Shown: one piece after another, positions 1-6,936 of the stretch
How the letters are laid out: the number at the start of each line of letters is the position of its first letter
Position numbering within the stretch: position 1 is the first letter of the stretch
NCBI GenBank assembly: GCA_963737555.1
Contig: CAVTTB010000008.1
Span: forward strand, 248,001 to 312,000
DNA length: 64,000 nucleotides
Direction of reading: 5' to 3'
Origin: JAHJQQ01 sp963737555
GTDB taxonomy: Bacteria; Pseudomonadota; Gammaproteobacteria; Thiohalobacterales; Thiohalobacteraceae
The notes under the pieces: generated by a model
What the model saw: the letters and a program-made list of their open reading frames with translations, nothing else
Told to the model about the DNA's origin: nothing
Databases searched by the model: none
Made by a program: the position numbers and the translations under genes

Positions 1-54
1 TGCGATCGCCAGCACGCCGACCCAGCTCCTGGAGTTAGTTATTTTTATTGTCAT
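1..54 (-). CDS. Start of a gene running off the window edge (possible)
   Basis: An ATG on the minus strand at 54 opens a frame that reads MTIKITNSRSWVGVLAIA and leaves the window. It lies 66 bp downstream of the TPR gene on the same strand, so it could be the next gene of that unit. The 18 visible residues look like the start of a signal peptide or membrane segment. No family can be assigned and the ribosome-binding site is weak. Confidence 0.3.
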   Translation of the reverse strand, partial: MTIKITNSRSWVGVLAIA

Positions 55-120
55 CGTCGGCACCGTTCAGCGGGTTCGTTTTTGATAGATAAATCTGTAC
101 CTGTTATCGGCTCTTCTTCG

Positions 121-834
121 TTATTTGCTCTTTAGAGGAATCCCGTATTCAGCAAACTTGGTCTTGATTTCGGCCTCATAACCTTCCTTCGGTTCCAATT
201 CCGCAGCTCTAAACAAGTCCCGCTTTGCCTGAGTCTTGTCGCCGAGCGCCTCATAAGCTAACGCTCTTCGATAAAGCGCATAACCGTAGTCAGGCTGCTT
301 CGGGATGCCAAGCGTATACGCCTCGATTGCTTCGGCATAACGACCCGCAGCGTGAAGCGTCTGGCCTGTGTGATAGTAAACGGCCATGCCCGGTCCGGTA
401 CCGGGGCCATCCTCGTCGTAGTTCAGCGCATCCTTGAGTACAGCCAAAGCCGAATCGTATTGCCTCAACTCCCTGTGATATGCGGCAAGCCGGATAAGCG
501 GCCAGACGTCTTTCGGTGGCGCCAGTTGTAAAGACGTCTTTTGATCTTCTAGAGCTCGATCAGGCTGCTTGAGATTGAAATGGCATTCCGCTCTGATTTG
601 AAGAGCAAACGCGCGCGCAGGATCGCGCAGTGGTCTCTGCAAACACTTCGAAAGCAGATCAATTGCGGCGTCATAGTTTTCAGCGTCATATGAATTGATG
701 CCCGTTTGGCAGTCGTCTGCGGGTGCTGGTGTGGTCGCCGGCATGGCGGACAACGTACTGCAAGAGCAGAGAAGGAGGGCGGCAATGGTCTTGAGAACGG
801 TCTTGGCGTTCGTTGTGTTTGTGAGTTTTGGCAT
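121..834 (-). CDS. Exported TPR-repeat protein, probable lipoprotein
   Basis: A 237-residue protein whose body is made of tetratricopeptide-type helical repeats (for example NYDAAIDLLSKCL, QYDSALAVLKDAL, RYAEAIEAYTLGI and DKTQAKRDLFRAAELEP), with the classic small-residue and aromatic spacing. The start at 834 is chosen because it puts a signal peptide (residues 1-30: KTVLKTIAALLLCSC) at the N terminus; the longer frame to 936 adds a polar tail with no function. LCSC at residues 22-25 may be a lipobox. TPR proteins of this kind act as protein-interaction scaffolds in the periplasm or on the inner face of the outer membrane, but no partner is visible. It belongs to an AT-richer minus-strand strip with accessory character. 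Confidence 0.75.
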   Translation of the reverse strand: MPKLTNTTNAKTVLKTIAALLLCSCSTLSAMPATTPAPADDCQTGINSYDAENYDAAIDLLSKCLQRPLRDPARAFALQIRAECHFNLKQPDRALEDQKTSLQLAPPKDVWPLIRLAAYHRELRQYDSALAVLKDALNYDEDGPGTGPGMAVYYHTGQTLHAAGRYAEAIEAYTLGIPKQPDYGYALYRRALAYEALGDKTQAKRDLFRAAELEPKEGYEAEIKTKFAEYGIPLKSK

Positions 835-902
835 AGCAGCGTTACTACTCTCGCGTCGACTGTTTTGGATATTTTGTGCCAGGATACTTGAGGATCTTTT
901 TT

Positions 903-957
903 GGTCAGAGTAAAAACCGTTCGCCGTCGTCTTCAATTCCGATTTTTTACTCTGACC
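903..957. repeat. Inverted repeat of the GGTCAGAGTAAAAA type
   Basis: GGTCAGAGTAAAAA at 903-916 is exactly complementary to TTTTTACTCTGACC at 944-957, leaving a 27-nt loop. It lies between the TPR and HEPN genes, upstream of the first. Such palindromes resemble REP-like units mobilised in trans by REP-associated tyrosine transposases; no transposase is present nearby. It could also act as a transcript-end hairpin. Confidence 0.65.
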
Positions 958-987
958 CCAAATATCATGTCCCGGTTTTTGGAAGAA

Positions 988-1722
988 TTAGGCGTCTCTG
1001 CTGTGGGACTTTAGGAAGGACTGAGTTTCATGTACTAACCGCTCCTGTAATTTGCCGTTAGGTGATGGCTGCTCCAGTATACGTTTCACTGAAAATCGAG
1101 CAGGCCGCAGAGTAGGCTTATTGCCGTTGAAATACAGCTGCCATAGCGTCTCGTGAAGCCTGCCAAGAAAAACCAGCAGCTGCTGCATCTCGCGGATATT
1201 CGTCTTGGCGAACAGCTCGCTGATTTCAGTGCGGCTTGTTACGCCGCGGTGTGCAAATACCTTGTGGCGCAGCGGTCGGTATTTGTCTTCGTAGATTCTG
1301 CGGCGGTCGGCAACATGACGTTTCAGTCTTCGGAAGTCTTTTCTCGTTGGCTCGTAGACTGTCTTGAGATATTCAGGCAGCCACTCGTCCGCATTCGCGC
1401 TCCCCTTGCGTTTGCGCTGAGCAAGCGCCTCCTTGGAGAAGATATCCAGATTCGAATGGGCGATGGAAAGTAGCCTGCTGACGCTGTGATTTTTGGGGTC
1501 GGGGTCAAAGACGCGACCAAGAGCCACAAGGGTCGACATTTGTAGCGCGCCCAACGCGGTATTCCAGAAGAGTGGCGCTTGATTCAGCAGGCGTACGATG
1601 GCCTTGTCGGTAGCCGCAACCGCGTGAGTTGCTTCCCAAGCGTAGAAAAACTGAATCGCGCTCTCTGCCTCAGTTCGGAAGAGTTCAAGTTGTGTCTCAA
1701 ATTCGATGGCGGGTGAAGACAT
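988..1722 (-). CDS. HEPN-domain, AbiU2-like protein (putative RNase/defence effector)
   Basis: A 244-residue, almost entirely helical soluble protein. Residues 150-160 carry RHKVFAH, which fits the Rx4-6H catalytic motif of HEPN ribonucleases (Arg152, His158), followed by HRG. The overall pattern (N-terminal helical bundle, FWNTALGALQMSTLVALGRVFD near residues 52-73, then the basic RxxxxxH segment) resembles AbiU2-like HEPN proteins linked to abortive infection. That assignment is from pattern memory, not a search. No obvious MNT-type nucleotidyltransferase antitoxin is adjacent; the nearest neighbours are a TPR lipoprotein and a small membrane protein on the same strand. The flanking DNA is AT-richer than the rest of the window and carries repeats, so recent acquisition is plausible. 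Confidence 0.6.
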   Translation of the reverse strand: MSSPAIEFETQLELFRTEAESAIQFFYAWEATHAVAATDKAIVRLLNQAPLFWNTALGALQMSTLVALGRVFDPDPKNHSVSRLLSIAHSNLDIFSKEALAQRKRKGSANADEWLPEYLKTVYEPTRKDFRRLKRHVADRRRIYEDKYRPLRHKVFAHRGVTSRTEISELFAKTNIREMQQLLVFLGRLHETLWQLYFNGNKPTLRPARFSVKRILEQPSPNGKLQERLVHETQSFLKSHSRDA

Positions 1723-1830
1723 GTTTTGGAGCGCCTGACGATTGAGTTTAGGGGCGCGTCGAAAGCGCAGTATGCGAAGTGTCCCAGTGAGCGATGTGAG
1801 CGACTTGGACGATCAGTGTGAATCAGTACC

Positions 1831-2190
1831 TTAGCCCTTTAGCTGCTCGGGATAGCTGTAGAAGTAATGCTGGGCATCGTCTGTAGAGGTGGCATTGGTT
1901 CGCCACGCCTCCTGCCCTGATTTGGCGTTAACCGCATGTTCAAGAACTGAAAGTCGGATGTCAAGCCAAGACGATTGAACGTTAACACGTTCAGAGAGGG
2001 AATCGAAAACAGCGTCAAGGCCAGCAGCTAGGCAGTAAGTAATCGTGGCGGTGCTGAAGTAGAGAAGCCATCCGATATGAGAGGAGCCAAAGTAGAGAAG
2101 GGCAATAGGGCATACAACTAAGTACAAGTTGCTCGCCCATACAAGCTTCGTTATTCGAGTTTGGTAGTGCGTCAGCTTCTTCTTTTCCAT
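1831..2190 (-). CDS. Hypothetical small membrane protein
   Basis: A 119-residue protein starting MEKKKLTHYQTRITKLVW, with two likely membrane-spanning segments (about residues 17-37, LVWASNLYLVVCPIALLYF, and 40-60, HIGWLLYFSTATITYCLAAG), then a soluble tail with a helical stretch (LDAVFDSLSERV). A modest ribosome-binding site (AGGCGA) precedes the ATG. I do not recognise a family. It lies on the same strand as the HEPN gene and about 108 bp upstream of it, so co-transcription is possible. Lower GC than the housekeeping genes. Confidence 0.45.
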   Translation of the reverse strand: MEKKKLTHYQTRITKLVWASNLYLVVCPIALLYFGSSHIGWLLYFSTATITYCLAAGLDAVFDSLSERVNVQSSWLDIRLSVLEHAVNAKSGQEAWRTNATSTDDAQHYFYSYPEQLKG

Positions 2191-2236
2191 GTAAGTCGCC
2201 TGTGGGAACTATGTTGATGTCTACGTACAAGGTAAT

Positions 2237-2289
2237 GGGCTGGTTAAAAGCGCAGTTTCTGACCAGCCCGCTTGGCCGCCATGTTAGGC
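2237..2289 (-). repeat. attC-like hairpin, possibly degenerate
   Basis: GGGCTGGT (2237-2244) pairs with ACCAGCCC (2262-2269), and GTTAGGC at 2283-2289 reads GCCTAAC on the minus strand, matching the R'' core of integron attC sites. The order on the minus strand (stop codon of the small ORF, GCCTAAC, then a hairpin) fits a cassette end, but I cannot find the matching R' (GTTRRRY) box, so the site may be truncated. Confidence 0.35.
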
Positions 2290-2317
2290 ATGACGATCTA
2301 AAAGCAGTAATGAGGCA

Positions 2318-2530
2318 TTAAGCAATTTTGGATAGCAGGTAACTGACCCAGCCGCTTACTCCCAGCCCGTGGAATGTTTCCAGTACTGATGTAAACACAA
2401 GCTTTCTCTTATGTTGCATATTTCTACCCTCCTTCACGGACTCGTCCGCCGTGCTTGGCATTGCTAACGAAACTACAAAGTACTTCACCATCATCAATGC
2501 AAGTAGGGCTAAGAGTAAAACTGCTGTCAT
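2318..2530 (-). CDS. Hypothetical 70-residue membrane peptide
   Basis: A short frame starting MTAVLLLALLALMMVKYFVV, i.e. an N-terminal membrane segment or signal anchor, then a basic middle (EGRNMQHKRKLVF) and a C-terminal helix. There is no good ribosome-binding site and no recognised family. Its stop lies next to the attC-like hairpin, which is the main reason for considering it a real cassette gene. Confidence 0.3.
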   Translation of the reverse strand: MTAVLLLALLALMMVKYFVVSLAMPSTADESVKEGRNMQHKRKLVFTSVLETFHGLGVSGWVSYLLSKIA

Positions 2531-2742
2531 AGGAGTTGCACCTACACTACTTCCCGCTAGCCAAAATAGCCTATTGCCTCCCTACAGTTTGAGGTCCCAA
2601 TAATCCATCGATCTTATATGTATCAGGCATCTAATATCCTTTATTGGACCTGTTGCCGTAAAGGGCATGTCCGCAATAACACCCCAGAGCGTACAGCGCT
2701 AACAATATTCCGCTCGTTGGCTCGTCGTGTTGACCTCTGTTC

Positions 2743-2759
2743 TGCACACCCTCTGTGCA
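2743..2759. promoter_or_regulatory. NtrC-binding site upstream of fmdA
   Basis: TGCACACCCTCTGTGCA matches the NtrC consensus TGCAC-N7-GTGCA at all ten defined positions and is nearly a perfect dyad. A second half-like site, TGCACCA, starts at 2784. They lie 123 and 82 bp upstream of the sigma-54 promoter at 2866, a normal enhancer distance. Confidence 0.75.
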
Positions 2760-2865
2760 TGCACGATCATCGACCCTACTTTATGCACCAACTGAATTCA
2801 CTGATACCCTGCTTGTCCACGTACCGCCACCAATAACTCACTGTAATTCCACACCTAAGCCAATC

Positions 2866-2881
2866 TGGCACACCCATTGCT
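2866..2881 (+). promoter_or_regulatory. Sigma-54 (-24/-12) promoter of fmdA
   Basis: TGGCACACCCATTGCT fits TGGCAC-N5-TTGCW with the invariant GG and GC exactly 10 bases apart. Predicted transcription start is near 2893, giving a leader of about 230 nt before fmdA. With the NtrC site upstream it implies activation under nitrogen limitation. Confidence 0.85.
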
Positions 2882-2930
2882 CTACCTCACCTGTCCCGAG
2901 ACATCGCAGTGCGCGTCTCCGGACGAATTG

Positions 2931-3040
2931 ATCCGCACAGGGCCGTGCGGATGAACACCCCCACGACATCGTTCCTATTCGACTGCGCTCGCCGTGTGCG
3001 GGCCGACGGGCTGCCGCATCCGCGGTGGTTGCGGGGGTGT
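2931..3040 (+). promoter_or_regulatory. Structured fmdA leader with competing hairpins
   Basis: ATCCGCAC (2931-2938) pairs perfectly with GTGCGGAT (2945-2952). The same GCGGATG strand can instead pair with CATCCGC near 3017-3023, and ACACCCCC (2955-2962) can pair with GGGGGTGT (3033-3040). These alternatives exclude each other, as in attenuators or riboswitches. It does not match a guanidine riboswitch that I know. Folding is judged by eye only. Confidence 0.35.
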
Positions 3041-3125
3041 GTGTCCGTGCGAAGGGTGTCGGTGTTGGGGTGCATGAATTCGGGAGCTGTGTCTTTGGTT
3101 TCAATCATCCTTATGGAGAACCGTT

Positions 3126-4352
3126 ATGCTCGAAACACTCATCAAAGTCGATCTGAACAAGTCGCCGGAGGAGCAGTCCGACGTCCTGCACAACCGCTGG
3201 CACCCCGACATCCCGATGGTGGCGATGGTCAAGCCGGGCGCTGAATTCCGGGTGGAATGCATCGACTGGACGGGTGGGCAGATCGAGAACGACGACAGCG
3301 CCAACGATATCCGCGATGTGGATCTGACCAAGGTGCATTACTTGAGCGGGCCGATCGGCGTGGAAGGCGCGGAGCCGGGCGATCTGCTGGTCGTGGACAT
3401 TCTCGATGTCGGCACGCTGGCCGGATCGGAATGGGGTTTCACCGGTCTGTTCGCCAAGGAGAACGGCGGCGGTTTTCTCACCGAACATTATCCCGAGGCG
3501 CGCAAGGCGTGCTGGGATTTCAGCGGCATCTACGCCAGTTCGCGGCATATTCCCAATGTCAGTTTCCCGGGCATCATGCATCCCGGTCTGATCGGCTGTC
3601 TGCCGTCGAAGGAATTGCTGGCCGAATGGAACAAGCGCGAGTCCGCGTTGGTGGCGACCGATCCGGATCGTGTGCCGCCGTTGGCCGCGTTGCCGTATGC
3701 GCCGACCGCGGTGATGGGACAGATGAAGGGCGCCGCCGCCGAGGCCGCCGCGAAAGAGGCCGCGCGCACCGTGCCGCCACGCGAACACGGCGGCAACTGC
3801 GACATCAAGGATCTCACCAAAGGCTCGAAAGTCTATTTCCCCGTGTATGTGAAAGGCGCCGGTCTGTCGATGGGCGATATCCACTTTTCGCAGGGCGACG
3901 GTGAGATCACCTTCTGCGGCGCGATCGAGATGGCCGGCTATCTGGATATCCGCGTGAATCTGATCAAGGGCGGCGTGAAGAAATACGGCGTCACCAATCC
4001 GATCTTCAAGCCGAGTAATCTGAGTCCGAAGTTCGACGATTACCTGATCTTCGAGGGCATCTCGGTCGACGAGGACGGCAAGCAGTATTACCTGGATGCG
4101 CATGTCGCCTACCGTCGCGCCTGTCTGAACGCCATCGAGTACATGAAGAAGTTCGGCTACACCGGCGAACAGGCCTACGCGATTCTCGGCACCGCGCCGG
4201 TGCAGGGGCATATCAGCGGCATCGTCGATATCCCGAATGCCTGCGCAACGCTGTGGTTGCCGACCGGCATCTTCGACTTCGATATCCGACCCAATGCCGA
4301 GGGTCCGGTCATCGCGGTCAAGCCGGGTAAGGATCTGGCGGTGACGAAGTAG
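3126..4352 (+). CDS. fmdA: Formamidase FmdA (acetamidase/formamidase family)
   Basis: A 408-residue cytoplasmic enzyme that hydrolyses formamide (and less well other short amides) to formate and ammonia, EC 3.5.1.49. The whole length reads as an FmdA/AmdA protein: RWHPDIPMVAMVKPG, DWTGGQI, LSGPIGVEGAEPGDLLVVDI, FPGIMHPGLIGCLPS and the C-terminal IVDIPNACATLWLPTGIF. The length equals that of Methylophilus FmdA (about 407). GGAGAACC before the ATG at 3126 is the ribosome-binding site. fmdB follows 69 bp later and an amide/urea transporter about 1.2 kb later, the same set as in the fmd operon of Methylophilus. Regulation: the sigma-54 promoter, NtrC site and long leader lie directly upstream. 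Confidence 0.93.
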   Translation: MLETLIKVDLNKSPEEQSDVLHNRWHPDIPMVAMVKPGAEFRVECIDWTGGQIENDDSANDIRDVDLTKVHYLSGPIGVEGAEPGDLLVVDILDVGTLAGSEWGFTGLFAKENGGGFLTEHYPEARKACWDFSGIYASSRHIPNVSFPGIMHPGLIGCLPSKELLAEWNKRESALVATDPDRVPPLAALPYAPTAVMGQMKGAAAEAAAKEAARTVPPREHGGNCDIKDLTKGSKVYFPVYVKGAGLSMGDIHFSQGDGEITFCGAIEMAGYLDIRVNLIKGGVKKYGVTNPIFKPSNLSPKFDDYLIFEGISVDEDGKQYYLDAHVAYRRACLNAIEYMKKFGYTGEQAYAILGTAPVQGHISGIVDIPNACATLWLPTGIFDFDIRPNAEGPVIAVKPGKDLAVTK

Positions 4353-4372
4353 CTATGGTCCGAAATGTGAAT

Positions 4373-4396
4373 GGGGACAGACTTAAGTCTGTCCCC
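4373..4396. repeat. 24-bp perfect palindrome between fmdA and fmdB
   Basis: GGGGACAGACTT is followed immediately by its exact reverse complement AAGTCTGTCCCC. It sits in the 69-bp gap between fmdA and fmdB. Identical-looking palindromes occur as REP-like units tied to REP-associated tyrosine transposases; here it may also stabilise or separate the two messages. Confidence 0.8.
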
Positions 4397-4421
4397 TTCC
4401 CTGCGGTAGAGGAGAACCACC

Positions 4422-4748
4422 ATGCCGATGTACGACTATCAGTGTTGCGGGTGCGGCGCGTTCAGCGCGCTGCGCCCGTTGAGCGAGTACCGCGATCCCA
4501 TGCAATGCCCGACCTGCGGCGGCGAAGCGTCACGCGTCATCAGTGCGCCGAACCTGGCCATCATGACGCCAGGCAACCGCACGGCCTGGGAACGCAACGA
4601 ACGCAGCGCACATGAACCGCGCCGCGGGAGTTGTTCGAGTGGCACCTGCGGCCACACGCATCATTCCGCCAAGACCGGCGCTGCGTCCACGCCCGCACCC
4701 ATCAAAAAACCCGCTACACAAACGCGACCCTGGATGTTGGGTCACTGA
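4422..4748 (+). CDS. fmdB: FmdB-family zinc-ribbon protein
   Basis: A 108-residue protein with the FmdB zinc-ribbon at the N terminus: MPMYDYQCCGCGAF, then CPTCGG near residues 30-35, giving two CxxC-type knuckles for one zinc ion. The C-terminal half is low-complexity, with a possible second metal cluster (CSSGTCGHTHH, about residues 71-81). In Methylophilus, FmdB is a putative regulator of the fmd genes; its molecular action is not established. GAGGAGAACCACC gives a good ribosome-binding site. It is likely co-transcribed with fmdA, and a hairpin terminator follows. Confidence 0.85.
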   Translation: MPMYDYQCCGCGAFSALRPLSEYRDPMQCPTCGGEASRVISAPNLAIMTPGNRTAWERNERSAHEPRRGSCSSGTCGHTHHSAKTGAASTPAPIKKPATQTRPWMLGH

Positions 4749-4793
4749 TCCCGGTATCGACTCTTCCCGGCATCGACTCCTGGCGTCGACCAC

Positions 4794-4828
4794 ACCTGCG
4801 GGCGTCCTGTCCGCAGGTTTCATTTTTT
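4794..4828 (+). terminator. Rho-independent terminator after fmdB
   Basis: ACCTGCGG (4794-4801) pairs with CCGCAGGT (4811-4818) over a 9-nt loop and is followed by TTTCATTTTTT. It ends the fmdAB transcript 46 bp past the fmdB stop. Confidence 0.75.
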
Positions 4829-4934
4829 CCGCGTAGATAATTCCTGGTTAACCTGTCATCGCGAGCGAAGCAGTGACGGTTTGCGTGAGATATCGGCATT
4901 ACCTATTGATGTTTGCGTAATCACATGACACTGC

Positions 4935-5015
4935 GTAGCCCGGATGGAGCGAAGCGTAATCCGGGGAAATAGCGGTTACCCCGGATTCCGGCCTGACGGC
5001 CTGCATCCGGGCTAC
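4935..5015. repeat. REP-like repeat, GTAGCCCGGATG family
   Basis: GTAGCCCGGATG at 4935-4946 is mirrored by CATCCGGGCTAC at 5004-5015, with further internal pairing (CCGGGG/CCCCGG). Other copies lie at 16000-16062, 22866-23009, 29473-29530 and 59270-59327. It fills part of the fmdB-urtA gap. Confidence 0.85.
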
Positions 5016-5200
5016 GGGTGCTGTCAGGCAATTATGAACGCTCAAAAATTGCGTGGCAGTAAGGCCGCTCCTACAGGTGCTCCCACTATATAAGTCTCGA
5101 TAAGAAGAAATTGATTCATGCGATTTACAAACACCGTTCAGACTTGTTCGTGTCTGTAAAGGTATGTCATGCCCTATCGCGATGCTTGAAATAAAACCTA

Positions 5201-5217
5201 TGCACCACGAGATTGCA
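5201..5217. promoter_or_regulatory. NtrC-like site upstream of urtA
   Basis: TGCACCACGAGATTGCA matches TGCAC-N7-GTGCA at nine of ten defined positions. A weaker second copy (CGCTC-N7-GTGCA, 5365-5381) lies nearer the promoter. Both are upstream of the sigma-54 promoter at 5414. Confidence 0.6.
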
Positions 5218-5413
5218 GGAATCGTTATTAGCGGCAGGCAATGCGATATCCAAAACGTGCACCGTTATTGCGTGCCGAATGCGATGTAAGAGTGCAGTCG
5301 CGTAGAGACAAAACATTTATCCAATTATTTCGCCTGTTTTTCGCGCGATAACAAATGCTGTTTGCGCTCGTTATTCGTGCATGATCTAAGAAATATTCCT
5401 CTTGAACGACACA

Positions 5414-5429
5414 TGGCACACCCGTTGCA
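5414..5429 (+). promoter_or_regulatory. Sigma-54 (-24/-12) promoter of urtA operon
   Basis: TGGCACACCCGTTGCA fits the sigma-54 consensus perfectly with correct GG-GC spacing, and shares 14 of 16 bases with the fmdA promoter. Transcription should start near 5440, about 80 nt before urtA. Confidence 0.87.
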
Positions 5430-5521
5430 AAGTCACTCCTCAACGTGTCTGTGCATGCATCCGTGCAGTACACGCGGCGATCCAAGTATCCGACCACTAT
5501 CGTTAGCAAGAGGAATGTCGA

Positions 5522-6772
5522 ATGAAGATGCAACAAGGCAAGGGTCTGTGGCAGCGCACGCTGTCCATGATGAAGGCGACCACACTCGGCGCAAGTATTG
5601 CGCTGGCATCCGGAGCCGCAAGCGCAGCACCGGCGACGGCGGATGTGAGTAAAACCGGTTTGGCGGTAACGGACACCACAGTGAAGGTCGGCATTCTGCA
5701 TTCGCTCACCGGCACCATGGCGATCAGCGAGACCGGTTCGGTCGAGGCGGAGAAGCTGGCCATCGACCAGATCAATGCGTCGGGCGGTATCCTCGGGCGT
5801 CAGATCGAAGTCATCACCGAAGACGGCGGCTCGGATTGGCCGACGTTTGCCGAGAAGGCGCGCAAGTTGCTGGTGCAGGACAAGGTGGCAACGGTGTTCG
5901 GCTGCTGGACATCGGCGTCGCGCAAGGCGGCGTTGCCGGTGTTCGAGAAAGAGAATGGTCTGCTCTATTACCCGACCTTCTACGAAGGGCTTGAGCAATC
6001 CAAGAACGTGATCTACACCGGTCAGGAAGCGACGCAGCAGATTCTCGACGGTCTCAACTGGGTTGCCAAAGAGAAGGGCGCCAAGACCTTCTATCTGATC
6101 GGCTCCGATTACATCTGGCCGCGTACTTCGATGAAGATCGCCCGTAAACATATCGAGAACGTGCTCGGTGGCAAGGTGCTCGGCGAGGAATATGCACCGC
6201 TCGGTCATACGCAGTTCGGTTCCATCATCAACAAGATCCGCCTGAAGAAACCCGATGTGATTTACGCCGCCGTAGTCGGTGGCTCTAACGTCGCCTGGTT
6301 CAAGCAGTTGAAGGCCGCCGGTATCACCAGCGACAAACAGACGCTGCTGACGATTTCGGTGACGGAAGACGAAGTGTTGGGTATCGGCGGTGAAAACCTG
6401 GTCGGCTTCTATTCCATCATGAAGTACTTCCAGAGCCTGACCAACGACAACAACGTCAAGTTCGTGAAGGAGTTCAAGGCCAAGTGGGGTGACGACAGCG
6501 TGATCGGCGACGTGACGCAGGCCGCCTACCTCGGTCCGTGGTTGTGGAAGGCAGCGGTCGAGAAGGCTGGCAGCTTCGATGTCGACAAAGTCGTCGCCGC
6601 ATCGCCGGGTATCGAGTTGACCACGGCACCGGAAGGCTACGTCAAGGTGCATGAGAATCATCACTTGTGGTCGAAGGCACGTGTCGGTCAATGGCAAGCG
6701 GATGGTCAAGCGAAGATTGTGTACGAGTCGGCATTGATTGAGCCGAACCCGTTCCCGGAAGGTTACCAGTAA
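5522..6772 (+). CDS. urtA: Urea/short-chain amide ABC transporter, substrate-binding protein
   Basis: A 416-residue periplasmic binding protein of the UrtA/FmdD branch of the Leu/Ile/Val-binding family. Signal peptide about residues 1-38 (TLGASIALASGAASAAPA). Core motifs: VKVGILHSLTGTMAISETG, GGILGRQIEVITEDGGSDWPTFAEKA, FGCWTSASRKAALPVFE, FYLIGSDYIWPRT and EYAPLGHTQF. These are typical of UrtA, but the binding-site stretch PTFYEGLEQSKNVIYTG differs from the PVQYEGQECSPN of classical urea binders as I recall them. With fmdAB upstream and amiE downstream, amides such as formamide or acetamide are at least as likely as urea, making this a possible fmdD. AAGAGGAATGTCG gives the ribosome-binding site. 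First gene of the sigma-54 operon. Confidence 0.9.
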   Translation: MKMQQGKGLWQRTLSMMKATTLGASIALASGAASAAPATADVSKTGLAVTDTTVKVGILHSLTGTMAISETGSVEAEKLAIDQINASGGILGRQIEVITEDGGSDWPTFAEKARKLLVQDKVATVFGCWTSASRKAALPVFEKENGLLYYPTFYEGLEQSKNVIYTGQEATQQILDGLNWVAKEKGAKTFYLIGSDYIWPRTSMKIARKHIENVLGGKVLGEEYAPLGHTQFGSIINKIRLKKPDVIYAAVVGGSNVAWFKQLKAAGITSDKQTLLTISVTEDEVLGIGGENLVGFYSIMKYFQSLTNDNNVKFVKEFKAKWGDDSVIGDVTQAAYLGPWLWKAAVEKAGSFDVDKVVAASPGIELTTAPEGYVKVHENHHLWSKARVGQWQADGQAKIVYESALIEPNPFPEGYQ

Positions 6773-6936
6773 CCAGTAGGAGGTGGCCGGCGCAGTCGGG
6801 CGCGTGGGGCGCCCGGCTGCGGACGGACAAGCGGCTACGAACAAGTAATTCACGAACAGTAATTGAATCGTTTTGAAGGGGCGCCTGCGCAGGCGCATAC
6901 CAGCGAAGTAGCAGATTAATTAGTAGGAGTTGCAGC

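Noticed and set aside
2893..3125. Guanidine (ykkC-type) riboswitch before fmdA
   Set aside because: Urea/amide-type genes are often controlled this way, but the conserved ykkC core and ACACACG-like end are not recognisable here.
5228..6898. 556-codon open frame antisense to urtA
   Set aside because: Its product is rich in His, Arg, Asp and Gly with no domain, as expected from the complement of a GC-rich gene. The sense frame is a clear binding protein with promoter and ribosome-binding site.
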